52,746 nt of DNA, from positions 1-52,746 of the forward strand of contig JAAUOP010000018.1 of assembly GCA_012034805.1 (NCBI GenBank). Direction: 5' to 3'. The position numbers and the translations under genes were made by a program. Below, piece after piece: positions 18,811 to 27,539 of this stretch. How positions within the stretch are numbered: position 1 is the first letter of the stretch; every line of letters begins with the position of its first letter. This stretch comes from Synechococcales cyanobacterium CRU_2_2 (GTDB taxonomy: Bacteria; Cyanobacteriota; Cyanobacteriia; PCC-9006; JAAUQQ01). The notes under the pieces are model-generated. The model worked only from the letters and a program-made list of their open reading frames with translations. It did not search any database and was not told where the DNA came from.

Positions 18811-19773
18811 TCAAGCCGGGGAATCCATCAAAAAGAAGGTGTCAAACAGATGGTGGCCGATCTCATTGACCTGAATCTGAACGTCGTTAAGAAACTCATG
18901 CAGTCCGCGATCGATAATTTCCTCGATCGTGATGTAATCTAGCTCAGCACAGAGCTTGCCCAAGGATCGCTCGGCTGGGTTGCGCCAGGTGCGGAGGGGC
19001 GTACCGGTGATCTGGTGCAGACAGCCCTGGGCCTGGAGTAAGCAGCTGCGAATCGCACGGGGAAAGTCAGGGTCGAGCATCAAAAACTCCGCCACCCCAC
19101 TGGGGCTAATGCGATGGTCTCCCTGGTGTTTGCGATACATTTCGTAGGCGCTGGCCGATTTCAGCAGGGCCATCCACTGAATTTCATCCATCGCCGTACC
19201 CACGGTATCAACCGAAGGTAGCAAAATAAAATATTTCACGTCCAAAATGCGCGACGTTTTGTCAGCTCGCTCTAAGAGCCGCCCCACCTGGCCAAAGTGC
19301 CAGCCCTCGCCGTGGCTCATGGTGCTGTCCATGATGCCCTCAAACAAATGACTAGCCTGTTTCACAGCGTCAAAGAAGTTAGAAGAGCGTAGCAGCGAAT
19401 CCAGCGGCTGCTTCGACGCCTCCCGCACCATCATGTAAAACTCATTCACCTGCTCCCACATTTCAGACGAAATGATCTCTCGCACCGAGCGGGCATTGTC
19501 TCGCGCCGAGAGCAAGCAGGAGAAAATTGAGCTACGATAGCCGGGATCAAAGGTCAGAAAATGCAACACCGTCTCGGCGTCGAACTGGCCGTAGCGCTTT
19601 TGGAAAATCTCCATGTCGCCAGTGGTTTCGAGAATCGGTTTCCACTGCTGCTCCGATCCGGGGGGAGAGTCCAGCAATAGATTGAGGTTGACATCGATAA
19701 AGCGAGCCACGTTTTCGGCCCGTTCGACGTAGCGATTGAGCCAATAGATAGAATCGGCAACACGGCTGAGCAT
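18811..19773 (-). CDS. Alpha-E domain protein
   Basis: A 320-residue all-helical alpha-E (DUF403) protein: MLSRVADSIYWLNRYVERAE, then HFGQVGRLLERADKTSRILD, GDHRISPSGVAEFLMLD and CAELDYITIEEIID. The downstream transglutaminase gene starts 4 bp beyond its stop, so the two form one unit. Such genes usually come with an ATP-grasp ligase and have been proposed to take part in making or modifying a peptide or amide-bonded product; the actual chemistry is not established. The ATP-grasp gene would be expected upstream but that place holds tandem repeats and a divergent lipid kinase gene. Confidence 0.92.
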   Translation of the reverse strand: MLSRVADSIYWLNRYVERAENVARFIDVNLNLLLDSPPGSEQQWKPILETTGDMEIFQKRYGQFDAETVLHFLTFDPGYRSSIFSCLLSARDNARSVREIISSEMWEQVNEFYMMVREASKQPLDSLLRSSNFFDAVKQASHLFEGIMDSTMSHGEGWHFGQVGRLLERADKTSRILDVKYFILLPSVDTVGTAMDEIQWMALLKSASAYEMYRKHQGDHRISPSGVAEFLMLDPDFPRAIRSCLLQAQGCLHQITGTPLRTWRNPAERSLGKLCAELDYITIEEIIDRGLHEFLNDVQIQVNEIGHHLFDTFFLMDSPA

Positions 19774-19950
19774 AGTCTCGTAAGGGTGGGGAAATAGGTG
19801 GCAATATGGACAAGCAGGCGGGGAAGCTCTGGGCGATCGCGGTTGCTCAGGAAGCTGGGTTTAGGACTAGCGTATCCAAGGATAGACCTGCGAACAGGTT
19901 GTTTTGCTACGAAACGCTCGAGTCCTTGACATGTCTTGATGTTTATCTTG

Positions 19951-20010
19951 AGATTGGGCCGTTTTAGATTGGGCCGTCTTAGATTGGGTCGCTTTGGATT
20001 GGGTCGCTTT
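19951..20010. repeat. 15-bp tandem repeat, four copies
   Basis: Units AGATTGGGCCGTTTT, AGATTGGGCCGTCTT, AGATTGGGTCGCTTT and GGATTGGGTCGCTTT follow head to tail. They lie between the divergent alpha-E and lipid kinase genes, just before the kinase start at 20039. Related 15-bp units occur at 49866-49903. Confidence 0.9.
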
Positions 20011-20038
20011 ATTTCGTCGCCACAGTTCGTCGTCACCT

Positions 20039-21228
20039 ATGAATGTCTTTCCCGCTGCATTTTTCGCTGCAAAGCAGCCACTGGCACTGATTGTCTTTAA
20101 TCCCAACGCAGGACAGGCAGAAGCGCTGCAACCCGAATTGGAAGCAGCGGCCTCCCTCTGGCGTGAGGCCGGATGGCAGGTGAATCTACGTCCAACGCGC
20201 CGCGCGGGGGATGCTACGGTGTTAGCCCAAGAGGCGGCGGCGGCAGGCTACGACTTCGTGGCGGCAGCGGGGGGAGACGGCACGGTGAATGAAGTGGTCA
20301 ATGGCCTAGTGGGAACCCAGACGGCACTGGCGGTGTTGCCCTGCGGCACGGTGAATATTTGGGCACGGGAGATGGGGCTGTCGATGGAGATTCCGGCGGC
20401 AGCAGCAGCATTTATCGCGGCTGAGCGGCGGCAGGTGGATGTGGGGATCTGTCGAGTCTTGAGGAAGGATGCGGCTACCGGGAATACAGCGGAGGTCAAG
20501 GATACAGATGTCAAAAATACAGATGTCAAAAATACAAAAAATACAAAGGACGGAAAGAAAAAAAGAATAAATGGGTGACGGATGAAACAGTAGGCGATCG
20601 CCATTTCCTTCTCATGGCCAGCGCAGGGTTCGACGCAGCGGTAACAGCGGAGGTGAATTTGGGTGAAAAGCGGCGGTTTGGGGCGATCGCCTACCTCAAA
20701 AGCGCCCTTCAGCTGGCTTGGCGCTACCAAGGCACCAAAATCCACCTGCGCATCGACGGCAAACGTATTCGGGGGCGCGTGCTCATGGTCATCATTGGCA
20801 ACAGCCAGCTCTATGGTGGTGTCGTCAAGTTCACCGCCCACGCCCTCGTAGACGACGGCTTTTTGGATGTGTGCGTGATTCGAGGGCGCAGCCTGGTCAT
20901 GGATGCTCCGTCACGACTCCTATCCGTGTTTACCCGGTTTTATAACCGCGATCCCCAGGTGCGCTACTACCGAGCTAAGCAAGTAGAGATTCGTGGCAAG
21001 AAGAAAAAGAAACGCCTCCCCGTCCAGGTCGATGGTGATTACCTCGGGCAGACCCCGATGGGCTTTGAAATCATCGAAAAAGGACTGTGGGTATTGGTTC
21101 CGACCGAAAGTCGCGCCTTCGGGGGGACTGTGGCAAATCGTAGCCTCTGGTCTGAATTTAATCCCGATGCCGCCCGCTCCACCGCACCCAATCCTGCCGC
21201 ACCCGCTCGCAGCCCCGAGGTCGTCTGA
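20039..21228 (+). CDS. Diacylglycerol/lipid kinase family protein, frameshifted in a low-complexity insert
   Basis: YegS/DagK-like kinase: LIVFNPNAGQAEALQPEL, the nucleotide-binding AAGGDGTVNEVVNGL, VLPCGTVNIWAREM, RRQVDVGIC, then FLLMASAGFDAAV and a C-terminal domain ending near VQVDGDYLGQTPMGFEI. Between RRQVDVGI and FLLMA lies a hydrophilic insert built on 15-bp repeats (DTDVKNTDVKNTKNTK, 20500-20545) and ending in a seven-A run (20558-20564). The frame shifts there; one more A would restore about 396 residues. The second half could otherwise start at GTG 20575. The family phosphorylates diacylglycerol or related lipids, at the cytoplasmic side of the membrane. Confidence 0.85.
20500..20545 (+). 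repeat. Intragenic 15-bp repeats in the lipid kinase gene
   Basis: ACAGATGTCAAAAAT occurs twice with degenerate partial copies on both sides, encoding a (D/N)TDVKN repeat. It interrupts the conserved kinase fold at a loop and lies directly before the frame break. Confidence 0.85.
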
Positions 21229-21389
21229 AGGTTGACCCAAGCAAAAGACCATCTAACAAAAACCCTAATTTCTAGGGGGGATTTGAGCCTCGTCTGGGAG
21301 TTGCCCCGACTCCCTGGGTAACTTATTCGTATCTGCGAAATTCTGCGAAATCGATTATTTCGTCTACTCCAGTAAATCAGGGCGTCACC

Positions 21390-22675
21390 ATGGCAGGTCC
21401 CGCGCAACTTCCCGCGCAGTTCAGTGCGTTTCCCATCGTTCAGACGCTGGTGCGACAGATTCAGCGCGCCGCTGAATCGAATCTCACGGGCAGCCTCAAT
21501 TTCGACACCGTTCATGTGCCCAGGATGCGCCTGTATTTTGTCATGGGTCGCCTGGTCTGGGCTGGCGGTGGGCTCCATCGCCTCAGGCGCTGGCGTCGCT
21601 TGCTCAATCAGCATTGCCCCGAAACAGCTTGCAAGCTCGAGGCTCTGGCCGCAACCCGCGATGCGCCCCAGTCGGAATACGAAGTGCTGCGGCGATTGGT
21701 TCAATCGGGCCACATCAGCCGAGAGGTTGCCCGCAATATTATTCGCACCAACCTCGTCGAAGTTCTGTTTGACGTGATCCAAGCCTCTAAGCTGCTCGAA
21801 AAATTTAGCTGTAACAAAACCAACTTTGCCGAACTGAGGGATCCGATTACGCTCATTTCTCTTGAGGAACTAATCAACGCAGTTGAAGCCCAGTGGTGTA
21901 GTTGGTGCGAAGCCAACCTTGCTCCCTACTCTCCCAACTTGGCCCCGGCGCTGACCCAGCCCGAAAGCCTTCGGGGCCAGGTCGCACCCCAGACTTACGA
22001 CCGATTGGTGCAGATGCTCCAGGGCCAGCTTTCGATGCGAGAGCTCGCGGTGTTGGTGCAGTGGGATCTCAACCGCTTTGGCCAGTCGATGATTGCCTAC
22101 GAGCAGCAGGGGATTGTCCAACTGAGAATCACGCCAGATCTGATCTTGGCGTCCCACACCGGGCACAAGGCCCATGAGCCGGAAAAACAGCTGGCGGCCC
22201 AGCGTCCAGTGGTCAAACCTCGGGCGGGCCAGTGTCTGCAGCCCAGGCACCTGACACCAAAATATCCTCAGGGGAGGGCAACAGTGGCCCCCTCTCCCAG
22301 GCCAAACCTTTGGTGATGTGCGTGGACGATAGCCCCAGTATTTGCAGCAAGATGAAGCGAATTTTGGAAGGGGCGGGCTACCGCTTTATCGCGGTGTCTG
22401 ACCCGATTCAGGCATTGCCCCTGATGTCGGAGAAAAAGCCTGAGCTGCTCTTGATTGATTTGGTTATGCCGGTGATTGGGGGCTATGAGCTGACGAGCCA
22501 GATTCGTCGTATTCCGGCCTTTCAGCACACGCCACTGATTATTTTTAGTGGGAATATGCTCGATCGCATTCGCGCCAAGCTGGCGGGGGCGAATGATACG
22601 CTCTCGAAGCTGGTCTCGGCGGAGGAAATCCTGGCTATGGTGGAACGGTGGCTGCCGGTGTCAACCAGTGTCTAA
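21390..22675 (+). CDS. PatA/PixG-like response regulator, frameshifted between its domains
   Basis: N-terminal DUF4388/PATAN-type region (residues about 15-250; LTGSLNFDT, RLYFVMGRLVWAGGG) and a C-terminal receiver domain: VMCVDDSPSICSKMKRIL with acidic DD, LLLIDLVMPVIGGYEL with the phosphoacceptor Asp, and SGN...KL. Domain order matches cyanobacterial PatA, PixG and TaxP1 proteins, which work in heterocyst patterning, phototaxis or twitching motility. The frame breaks in the linker at about 22230; one added base joins AGQ to VSAAQAPDTKISS and gives 428 residues. No PixH/CheY-like second gene follows, unlike typical pix/tax loci, so the pathway is uncertain. Confidence 0.85.
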
Positions 22676-22756
22676 GAACGAGGATTTAATCAACCGAAAT
22701 CAACCCAAATCAACCGAAATCTACCAAAATTATTTCCAAGCCCTCGCAGGGGTCGG

Positions 22757-22866
22757 TATTCTCTACCCTCAGACACCTTGATATGCATCATAGACCCGGC
22801 ATTGGGCGCGGTATTCCCGACCCTCAGACGCCTTGGTATGCATCATAGACCCGGAATTGGGCGCGG
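22757..22866. repeat. 55-bp tandem duplication
   Basis: Copies at 22757-22811 and 22812-22866 share CCTCAGAC, TATGCATCATAGACCCGG and TTGGGCGCGG with a few substitutions. The second copy ends in the GC palindrome GCGCGGAATTCGCGCC, seen in related form at 33041 and 33153. Upstream (22686-22730) are short AAATCAACC-type repeats. Intergenic. Confidence 0.9.
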
Positions 22867-22953
22867 AATTCGCGCCCCTACCATTCGGCCTAATTAAATC
22901 CACATTAAATCCATGAGCCTGAGGATCTGAATTCTAGAACCTGAATTCGGTGA

Positions 22954-24029
22954 TTATTGGAGGAAAATTACGCGGGCATCGAGACCCTTACTGCGTAAAT
23001 AGCGCTCCTCGGCTTCGGCTTCAGCTCGGGTGGCAAAGGCTCCGGCGCGGACGTAGGATCCACGCCTGGGGTCTTTGTTGGCAAAAGCTCCGGGTACTAC
23101 GGCTTGAACCTTGCGGAGGGTGCGATCGCTCTCCCCAGGAACGGCAATCACGTAGGGATATCGGCTGTCCGCCTGGGCACCTTGCCCACCCACTCCTGAC
23201 CAGCTCTGGGCCGACTGTACTTGAGGTCTGTTGACAAGGTTTTCTCCTGGAGCCCCAGCCCGACGCTCCCAGGCATCCAGAGGAATTGCCACCTGTGGCC
23301 CCTCTAGGCCGGGTACAGGGGCGGGGAGAGTCGTGGTTAATTCTCCCAGGGAGATTCGCCGATCGGGGCTGCGCTGGCGATCGAAGACTCGGGTGACCTG
23401 CTCTAGGGTGCTGGCGGTCATTCGGCTATCCGCCCTTAGGTCATAATCGCGCTGGAAGCGTTCGAGGGCGTTAGCGGTCTGGGGACCCAAGACGCCGTCT
23501 GGCTCGCCGGGGTCGTAGCCTAGGGCAAGCAGGCGATCTTGGAGGATTTGAATTTCACGATCGTTCATGGCGCGATCGTTCAGGACGCGATCGTTCAGGA
23601 CGCGATCGCCCTCGACACCGTTATCCAGCCACAGATCTGCTAAATCTCCCCCCCGGCCCAACAGATTCAATGCCGCAAGCGTCTCTGGCCCAGCCACACC
23701 ATCTTGAAACAAACCGCGAGCCGCCTGAAACTGCAGCACCGCCGCTTCAGTTTGCTCGCCATAGCTGGGCCTGCGGGCGTGGATGCACTCCAGAAACCCA
23801 GCACGATCAGCTGTTGTTGGAGAGCCTCGACGTCGCGGTTGGTTTGACCGAGGCTGAGCAGCCCCTCAGCCTGGGCCTGAACCGATTGGGGCAGCAGCAG
23901 CAAAACCCCGCTTCCCCCCAGCACAGCGGCAAGGGCTGAAGCAACCAGGCGAGCAGGCCAGCGGCGGACAGGCTGCGAGCGGCGTAAGTGGCACAAACAG
24001 AGGTAAGACAGAAAATCCATAGGGATCAA
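22954..24029 (-). CDS. Peptidoglycan-binding protein with SPOR domain, frameshifted
   Basis: N-terminal hydrophobic segment (ARLVASALAAVLGGSGVLLL, then SVQAQA, a likely signal peptide). Two PG_binding_1 repeats follow (LSLGQTNRDVEALQQQLIVL; IQILQDRLLALGYDPGEPDG with LGPQTANALERFQ) and a C-terminal SPOR-like domain (GSYVRAGAFATRAEAEAEE...ARVIF). The frame breaks at 23767-23769; one more C/G restores PSYGEQTEAAVLQFQ and 358 residues. An NDRVLNDRVLNDRAMNDR repeat between the two PG modules is encoded by 15-bp units rich in CGATCG (23560-23612). Predicted periplasmic, acting on or binding cell wall glycan. Confidence 0.85.
23560..23612 (-). repeat. Intragenic 15-bp repeats overlapping HIP1-like sites
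   Basis: GTTCAGGACGCGATC-type units repeat three times and encode the NDR-xx repeats of the peptidoglycan-binding protein. Each unit contains CGATCG, so HIP1-like sequence and the repeat are the same DNA. Confidence 0.8.
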
Positions 24030-24438
24030 AAATCAATAAACGACTGGACAAAAGCGCCTAGATCACGCCCGGTGCGTGCTTTCTTTCATTTTCCGCATCC
24101 CATTTTATTTTATAGGCTGATTATTCCCAAATCTAGGCGGGAGTCTGGGCACCCGTTCTCCCACCGCTCGCCCAACAGCATTGATCAGACCCAGGAGCCC
24201 CAGATATCCTCCCGAAATCTTCCTACCAGGTTCAAGTCTTACAAATCTTTATATGTACTCGCTTGAGGCGGAGGCTATTCTGAGGGAAGTTTGAAAACAG
24301 GTATACCTGCCTCTTGGCCGGGGTTTAGTGTTTAGCGTTGATCCAGGTTCATTTCTGCTCGTCGCCGATCTGCCCCAAATTGACCATCGTTAAGCCAGGT
24401 TAGGAGGTGCTCCATTGTGATATCGAAGGAGATTTTTT
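24030..24438 (+). promoter_or_regulatory. Long psaE upstream region with two candidate regulatory motifs
   Basis: No gene seen in these 409 bases. At 24238-24255 CTTACAAATCTTTATATG resembles the HLR1 direct repeat bound by RpaB at PSI gene promoters (about three mismatches to the 16-base consensus). At 24298-24309 lies a perfect 12-bp palindrome, CAGGTATACCTG. A GAAGGAG ribosome-binding site stands directly before psaE. Both regulatory calls are inferences. Confidence 0.45.
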
Positions 24439-24645
24439 ATGGTTGATCGCGGCGCAAAAGTTCGGATCCTACGTCCGGAAGCTTACTGGTTCCGGGAAGT
24501 GGGTACGGTCGCCTCCGTGGATAAAAGCGGTATCAAGTATCCCGTGGTTGTGCGCTTTGACAAGGTGAACTACGCCGGTGTCAACACCAACAATTACGCG
24601 GAAAGCGAACTCGAGGTCGTGGAAGCTGCCCCGAAAAAGGCTTAG
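24439..24645 (+). CDS. psaE: Photosystem I reaction centre subunit IV
   Basis: A 68-residue stromal/cytoplasmic PSI subunit with an SH3-like fold that helps ferredoxin docking and cyclic electron flow: [60 protein letters not shown]. The loop between VNY and VNTNN is about seven residues shorter than in Synechocystis, a known natural variation. Monocistronic: strong Shine-Dalgarno (GAAGGAG) and its own terminator at 24732. Confidence 0.98.
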   Translation: MVDRGAKVRILRPEAYWFREVGTVASVDKSGIKYPVVVRFDKVNYAGVNTNNYAESELEVVEAAPKKA

Positions 24646-24731
24646 GCCATTCGTCAACCGATTCTGCCAGGGCATCACCCTGGCATAGCTTCGAGTCTAC
24701 GGTCTAAGGCTGGCAATAGCTTCGGGTCGCC

Positions 24732-24778
24732 AAAAACCCAACCGAAACGTCATTCAGACTTTGCTCGGTTGGGTTTTT
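24732..24778 (+). terminator. psaE terminator
   Basis: Near-perfect stem AAAAACCCAACCGA/TCGGTTGGGTTTTT ending in five T, 86 bp beyond psaE. It is A-flanked and T-flanked, so it could act on both strands. Confidence 0.9.
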
Positions 24779-25423
24779 CAGTGCTGCTCTTCAGTCTCAA
24801 TTTTCGATGGCGATCGCCATTTTACACACCCACTTTCCCCCGATTTGCTCAATACAAACGTCACCAACCCAGTGCGTTGCGGACAAAGCGTCACAAAAGG
24901 CTAGCGCGATGGTTACGCTCATGCTAATGTTGGCGGTGGCTTGAGAGTGGCTGACTGAGTCAATTGTTGTAAAGGCGCAGGTTGCGAAGGTGCAATGGCG
25001 GGAAAAAAACGGCACCGACTGAAGTGCGGCGATCAGAAGCCAACGAACAGTTAGTAAGACATGATTCAGCCGAGCATGGTTGGTCAGGCATAATCGCTCA
25101 AACAGGATTAGTCAGACAAGATTATTCGAATCAGGCTTACTTAAACAAGAATCACTGGAACAAGCATCACTGGAACAGGGTTCCCTTGGACGGCGTGAAA
25201 AAATACTTCCAACTCAATCGTTTTTTTGGATCCAGGTTTTAAGCTCGGAGTCCGGATTGGGCTGCGGTTCGAACCATTTCTTGTCTCTAAGTTCCAAGGC
25301 CAGCTCTGTGCATGGTTCCGTGAATCACACGTCCGTGACGCATATGTTTGATTCGATCGTTTGTTTCACGCGTTTGATTCACGTCTCAATCTAGGTTTTC
25401 AATCAACATCGGGAGGATGGTCT
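24779..25423. other. Gene-free region between psaE and rbp with short repeats
   Basis: No convincing gene in 645 bases. Between 25080 and 25190 there are degenerate repeats (GGATTAGTCAGACAAGATTA-like, and ATCACTGGAACAAGC twice). The rbp promoter and a possibly long leader must lie here; its ribosome-binding site GGGAGGA is at 25411-25417. Confidence 0.5.
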
Positions 25424-25879
25424 GTGTCTGTACGTCTTTATGTCGGCAATTTGGATAAGGAAACGATCCGCGAAGAATTTGAGGCGGTTTTTGCAGAGGC
25501 AGGTGATTCAGTCTCCACCAAGCTCGTGACCGATCGCAAAACCGGAAAATGCCGAGGGTTTGGCTTTGTCACCGTGGCCACCGATGAAGAAGCGGACGCT
25601 GTGATCGAGAAATATAACGGTCAGGCCTTCAAGGACAGCGAAATCAAGATTGAGAAGGCGTTGCCACGCGCCAAAGGCAAAGACGACGAAAAAGATGGCG
25701 AAGCGGGTGGCGTTGCTCGTCCCCAAGCGGGAGTGGGTGGTGGCAAAAAGCCAGCTCGCGCCTCAGCTGGGGCGCGAGTGGCGTCTTCGTCGAGTGGCAC
25801 CGAGAGTTTTCAACCCGATCCGCGCTGGGCGGGCGACCTCGCCAAGCTGAAGGAAATGCTAGCCTCGCAAAACTCTTAG
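25424..25879 (+). CDS. RNA-binding protein with one RRM domain (Rbp family)
   Basis: A 151-residue protein with an N-terminal RRM: RNP2 LYVGNL and RNP1 KCRGFGFV, then a flexible Lys/Gly/Ser/Ala-rich tail. Start chosen at GTG 25424 (SVRLYVGNLDKET) because Rbp proteins begin MS(V/I)RLYVGNL and a GGGAGGA box precedes it. Cyanobacterial Rbp proteins are cold-responsive; some guide mRNAs to the thylakoid surface. The tail ends FQPDPRWAGDLAKLKEMLAS, reminiscent of the conserved C-terminal motif in longer Rbp members. A terminator follows at 25950. Confidence 0.93.
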   Translation: MSVRLYVGNLDKETIREEFEAVFAEAGDSVSTKLVTDRKTGKCRGFGFVTVATDEEADAVIEKYNGQAFKDSEIKIEKALPRAKGKDDEKDGEAGGVARPQAGVGGGKKPARASAGARVASSSSGTESFQPDPRWAGDLAKLKEMLASQNS

Positions 25880-25949
25880 GAGCAGCCGAAAGAACACCGT
25901 TTCCCCCTGTCGAATCCTCGGTCGAATGACGGGTTAACTTGGTCCAAAC

Positions 25950-25981
25950 AAAAGCCCCGGAGCTAAGGCTCTAGGGCTTTT
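25950..25981 (+). terminator. rbp terminator
   Basis: AAAAGCCC/GGGCTTTT stem with an inner imperfect AGC.AAGGCT part, 70 bp after rbp and 25 bp before the convergent crtB end. Its A/T symmetry suggests use by both genes. Confidence 0.85.
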
Positions 25982-26005
25982 GCGATCCGGCATTACTCCG
26001 GTAGA

Positions 26006-26928
26006 TCAGGAAACATTGGCCCGGAACCAGGCGGAGGGCAAGCAGACGATTTTACGCGCATTGGAGACGTAAGCCCGCTGGGTAAAGACGTCATACTGGT
26101 TGTCTTCAATCGCGTCCAAAATTTTGCTATAAACCAACAGTGACGACCATACGGGCCAGCGTGCATTGCGGCTGAGCGCTTGGATGCCGATCTCGGCTTG
26201 GGCGTAGTACTTACGGGCGCGCTGGATTTGGAACTTCATTAGCGATCGCACCGGTCATCCACCACTCCGTTGAGCAAATCGGCTTCGGTGTAGTCAAACA
26301 TCGCCAAATCCTCCAAGGGCAGATAAATCCGGCCTCGCTGGGCATCCTCACCCACATCACGCAAAATATTGGTGAGCTGATTGGCAATGCCGAGGGCGAT
26401 CGCTTCATCCATCGGTGCATCCTGAGGCCCCGCATCCCATGGAGCCCGAGCCGGGGTCTCCACCCCCATGACCACCGTAGACATCAGCCCCACCGTTCCG
26501 GCGACCCGATAACAATAGAGCAGCAAGTCATCGAAGGCCTGGTAGCGATCGCACACCAAATCCATCCGCTGGCCCGCAATCATGTCCCGAAACGGCTGAA
26601 TATCAAGCGGAAAGCGCTCCAGGGTATCTACCAGCGCCACGTCCTCATCGTCCACGGCAATCCCGGCAAAGTTGGACTCCAGTTGACGCTCCCACTTGTC
26701 CAGCGTCTCCTTAGTCGTAAACTTTGCGGCGGGGCCGTCCACCAATTCATCGGTGCGACGACACCAAACATAAATAGCCCAGATGGCCCGTCGCTTTTCC
26801 TCTGGCATCAGGAGCGTCGCCAGGTAAAACGACTTGGAATACTGAGCAGTAACCTGACGACAGGCTTCGTAAGCCTCATCGAGCGAGGCTAACATTGACA
26901 TGCGTGGCGTTTCAGTCAGTTGAAGCAT
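26006..26928 (-). CDS. crtB: Phytoene synthase, frameshifted near a HIP1 site
   Basis: Joins two geranylgeranyl diphosphates to phytoene, the first committed carotenoid step. Family marks: YSKSFYLATLLMPEEKRRAI, WCRRTDELVDGP with the first Asp-rich motif, YCYRVAGTVG, and NQLTNILRDVGEDAQRGRIY with the second. The frame breaks at about 26249, beside GCGATCGC: one added base turns DDRCDR-stop into DDRWRSLMKFQIQRARKYYA and gives 307 residues, normal length. Divergent from crtI, 611 bp away. Expected to be essential, so error is the likelier cause. Confidence 0.93.
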
Positions 26929-27539
26929 TCGAGACAGACGATGGAAAGGTTACTGTTCCAAGCTGCGTCACGAGAACCAAAGGGATCTCGCGGCGTCAAC
27001 ACCGACGAAGAAAACAGCATTTGGCGATCGCGTGCGATGTCAGCTTACCAGAATCCCAAGCGCCTCTTGGCATCAACTCACCCAAGCCAAACCCAAACCT
27101 CGCTTTGCCCTCGGAGCAACCTCGCTAGAGCAACTTCGCGAGAGTGAATTCGCTAGAATGACTGGGCCAGAGTGACAAAAGAACAAAAAGAGGGAACCGG
27201 GCAATCCGAAAACGAAGTCGCGGGCCAGATATTTTTGGGCACAGACTACTCCGTTAACATGAGACATTACGCTAACATGAGACATTATACGTTGCATTTC
27301 GTAACACTTTACATTTTTCGCGGAAGATTTGGCGATCAAAATCGAACCTGAAATCCCCGACCTCTCTGCTTCTGAACCGATTCTCATCCCAGATGGGGAT
27401 TCTCAGACTCAGATTTGGCCTCATTGCGAAACGCAATGGATGTTGTGAGGCGCGATCGGTGTTGTGAGGCAAAATCTTCTCAAGCAAAATGGTGTGGCAC
27501 GAAATGTGAAATGTCGGCAGGCGTTGCTAGGGATTCCAG
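26929..27539. other. Divergent crtB/crtI intergenic region
   Basis: 611 bases with no gene recognised. It contains a direct repeat of TAACATGAGACATTA (about 27256-27291), a TGTTGTGAGGC pair (about 27439-27468) and AT-rich DNA around 27290-27320. Promoters of both carotenoid genes must lie here. Confidence 0.5.

Noticed and set aside
19951..20010. CRISPR array
   Set aside because: Units are contiguous without unique spacers and only 15 bp; no cas genes nearby. The same applies to the arrays at 37422 and 49537.
23560..23612. Clustered CGATCG sites as a replication origin or DNA uptake cluster
   Set aside because: They are part of a coding 15-bp repeat in a peptidoglycan-binding protein gene; no DnaA boxes nearby.
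25262..25290. GGTTCGAACC resembling a tRNA T-loop
   Set aside because: It is a lone palindrome; no tRNA cloverleaf on either strand.
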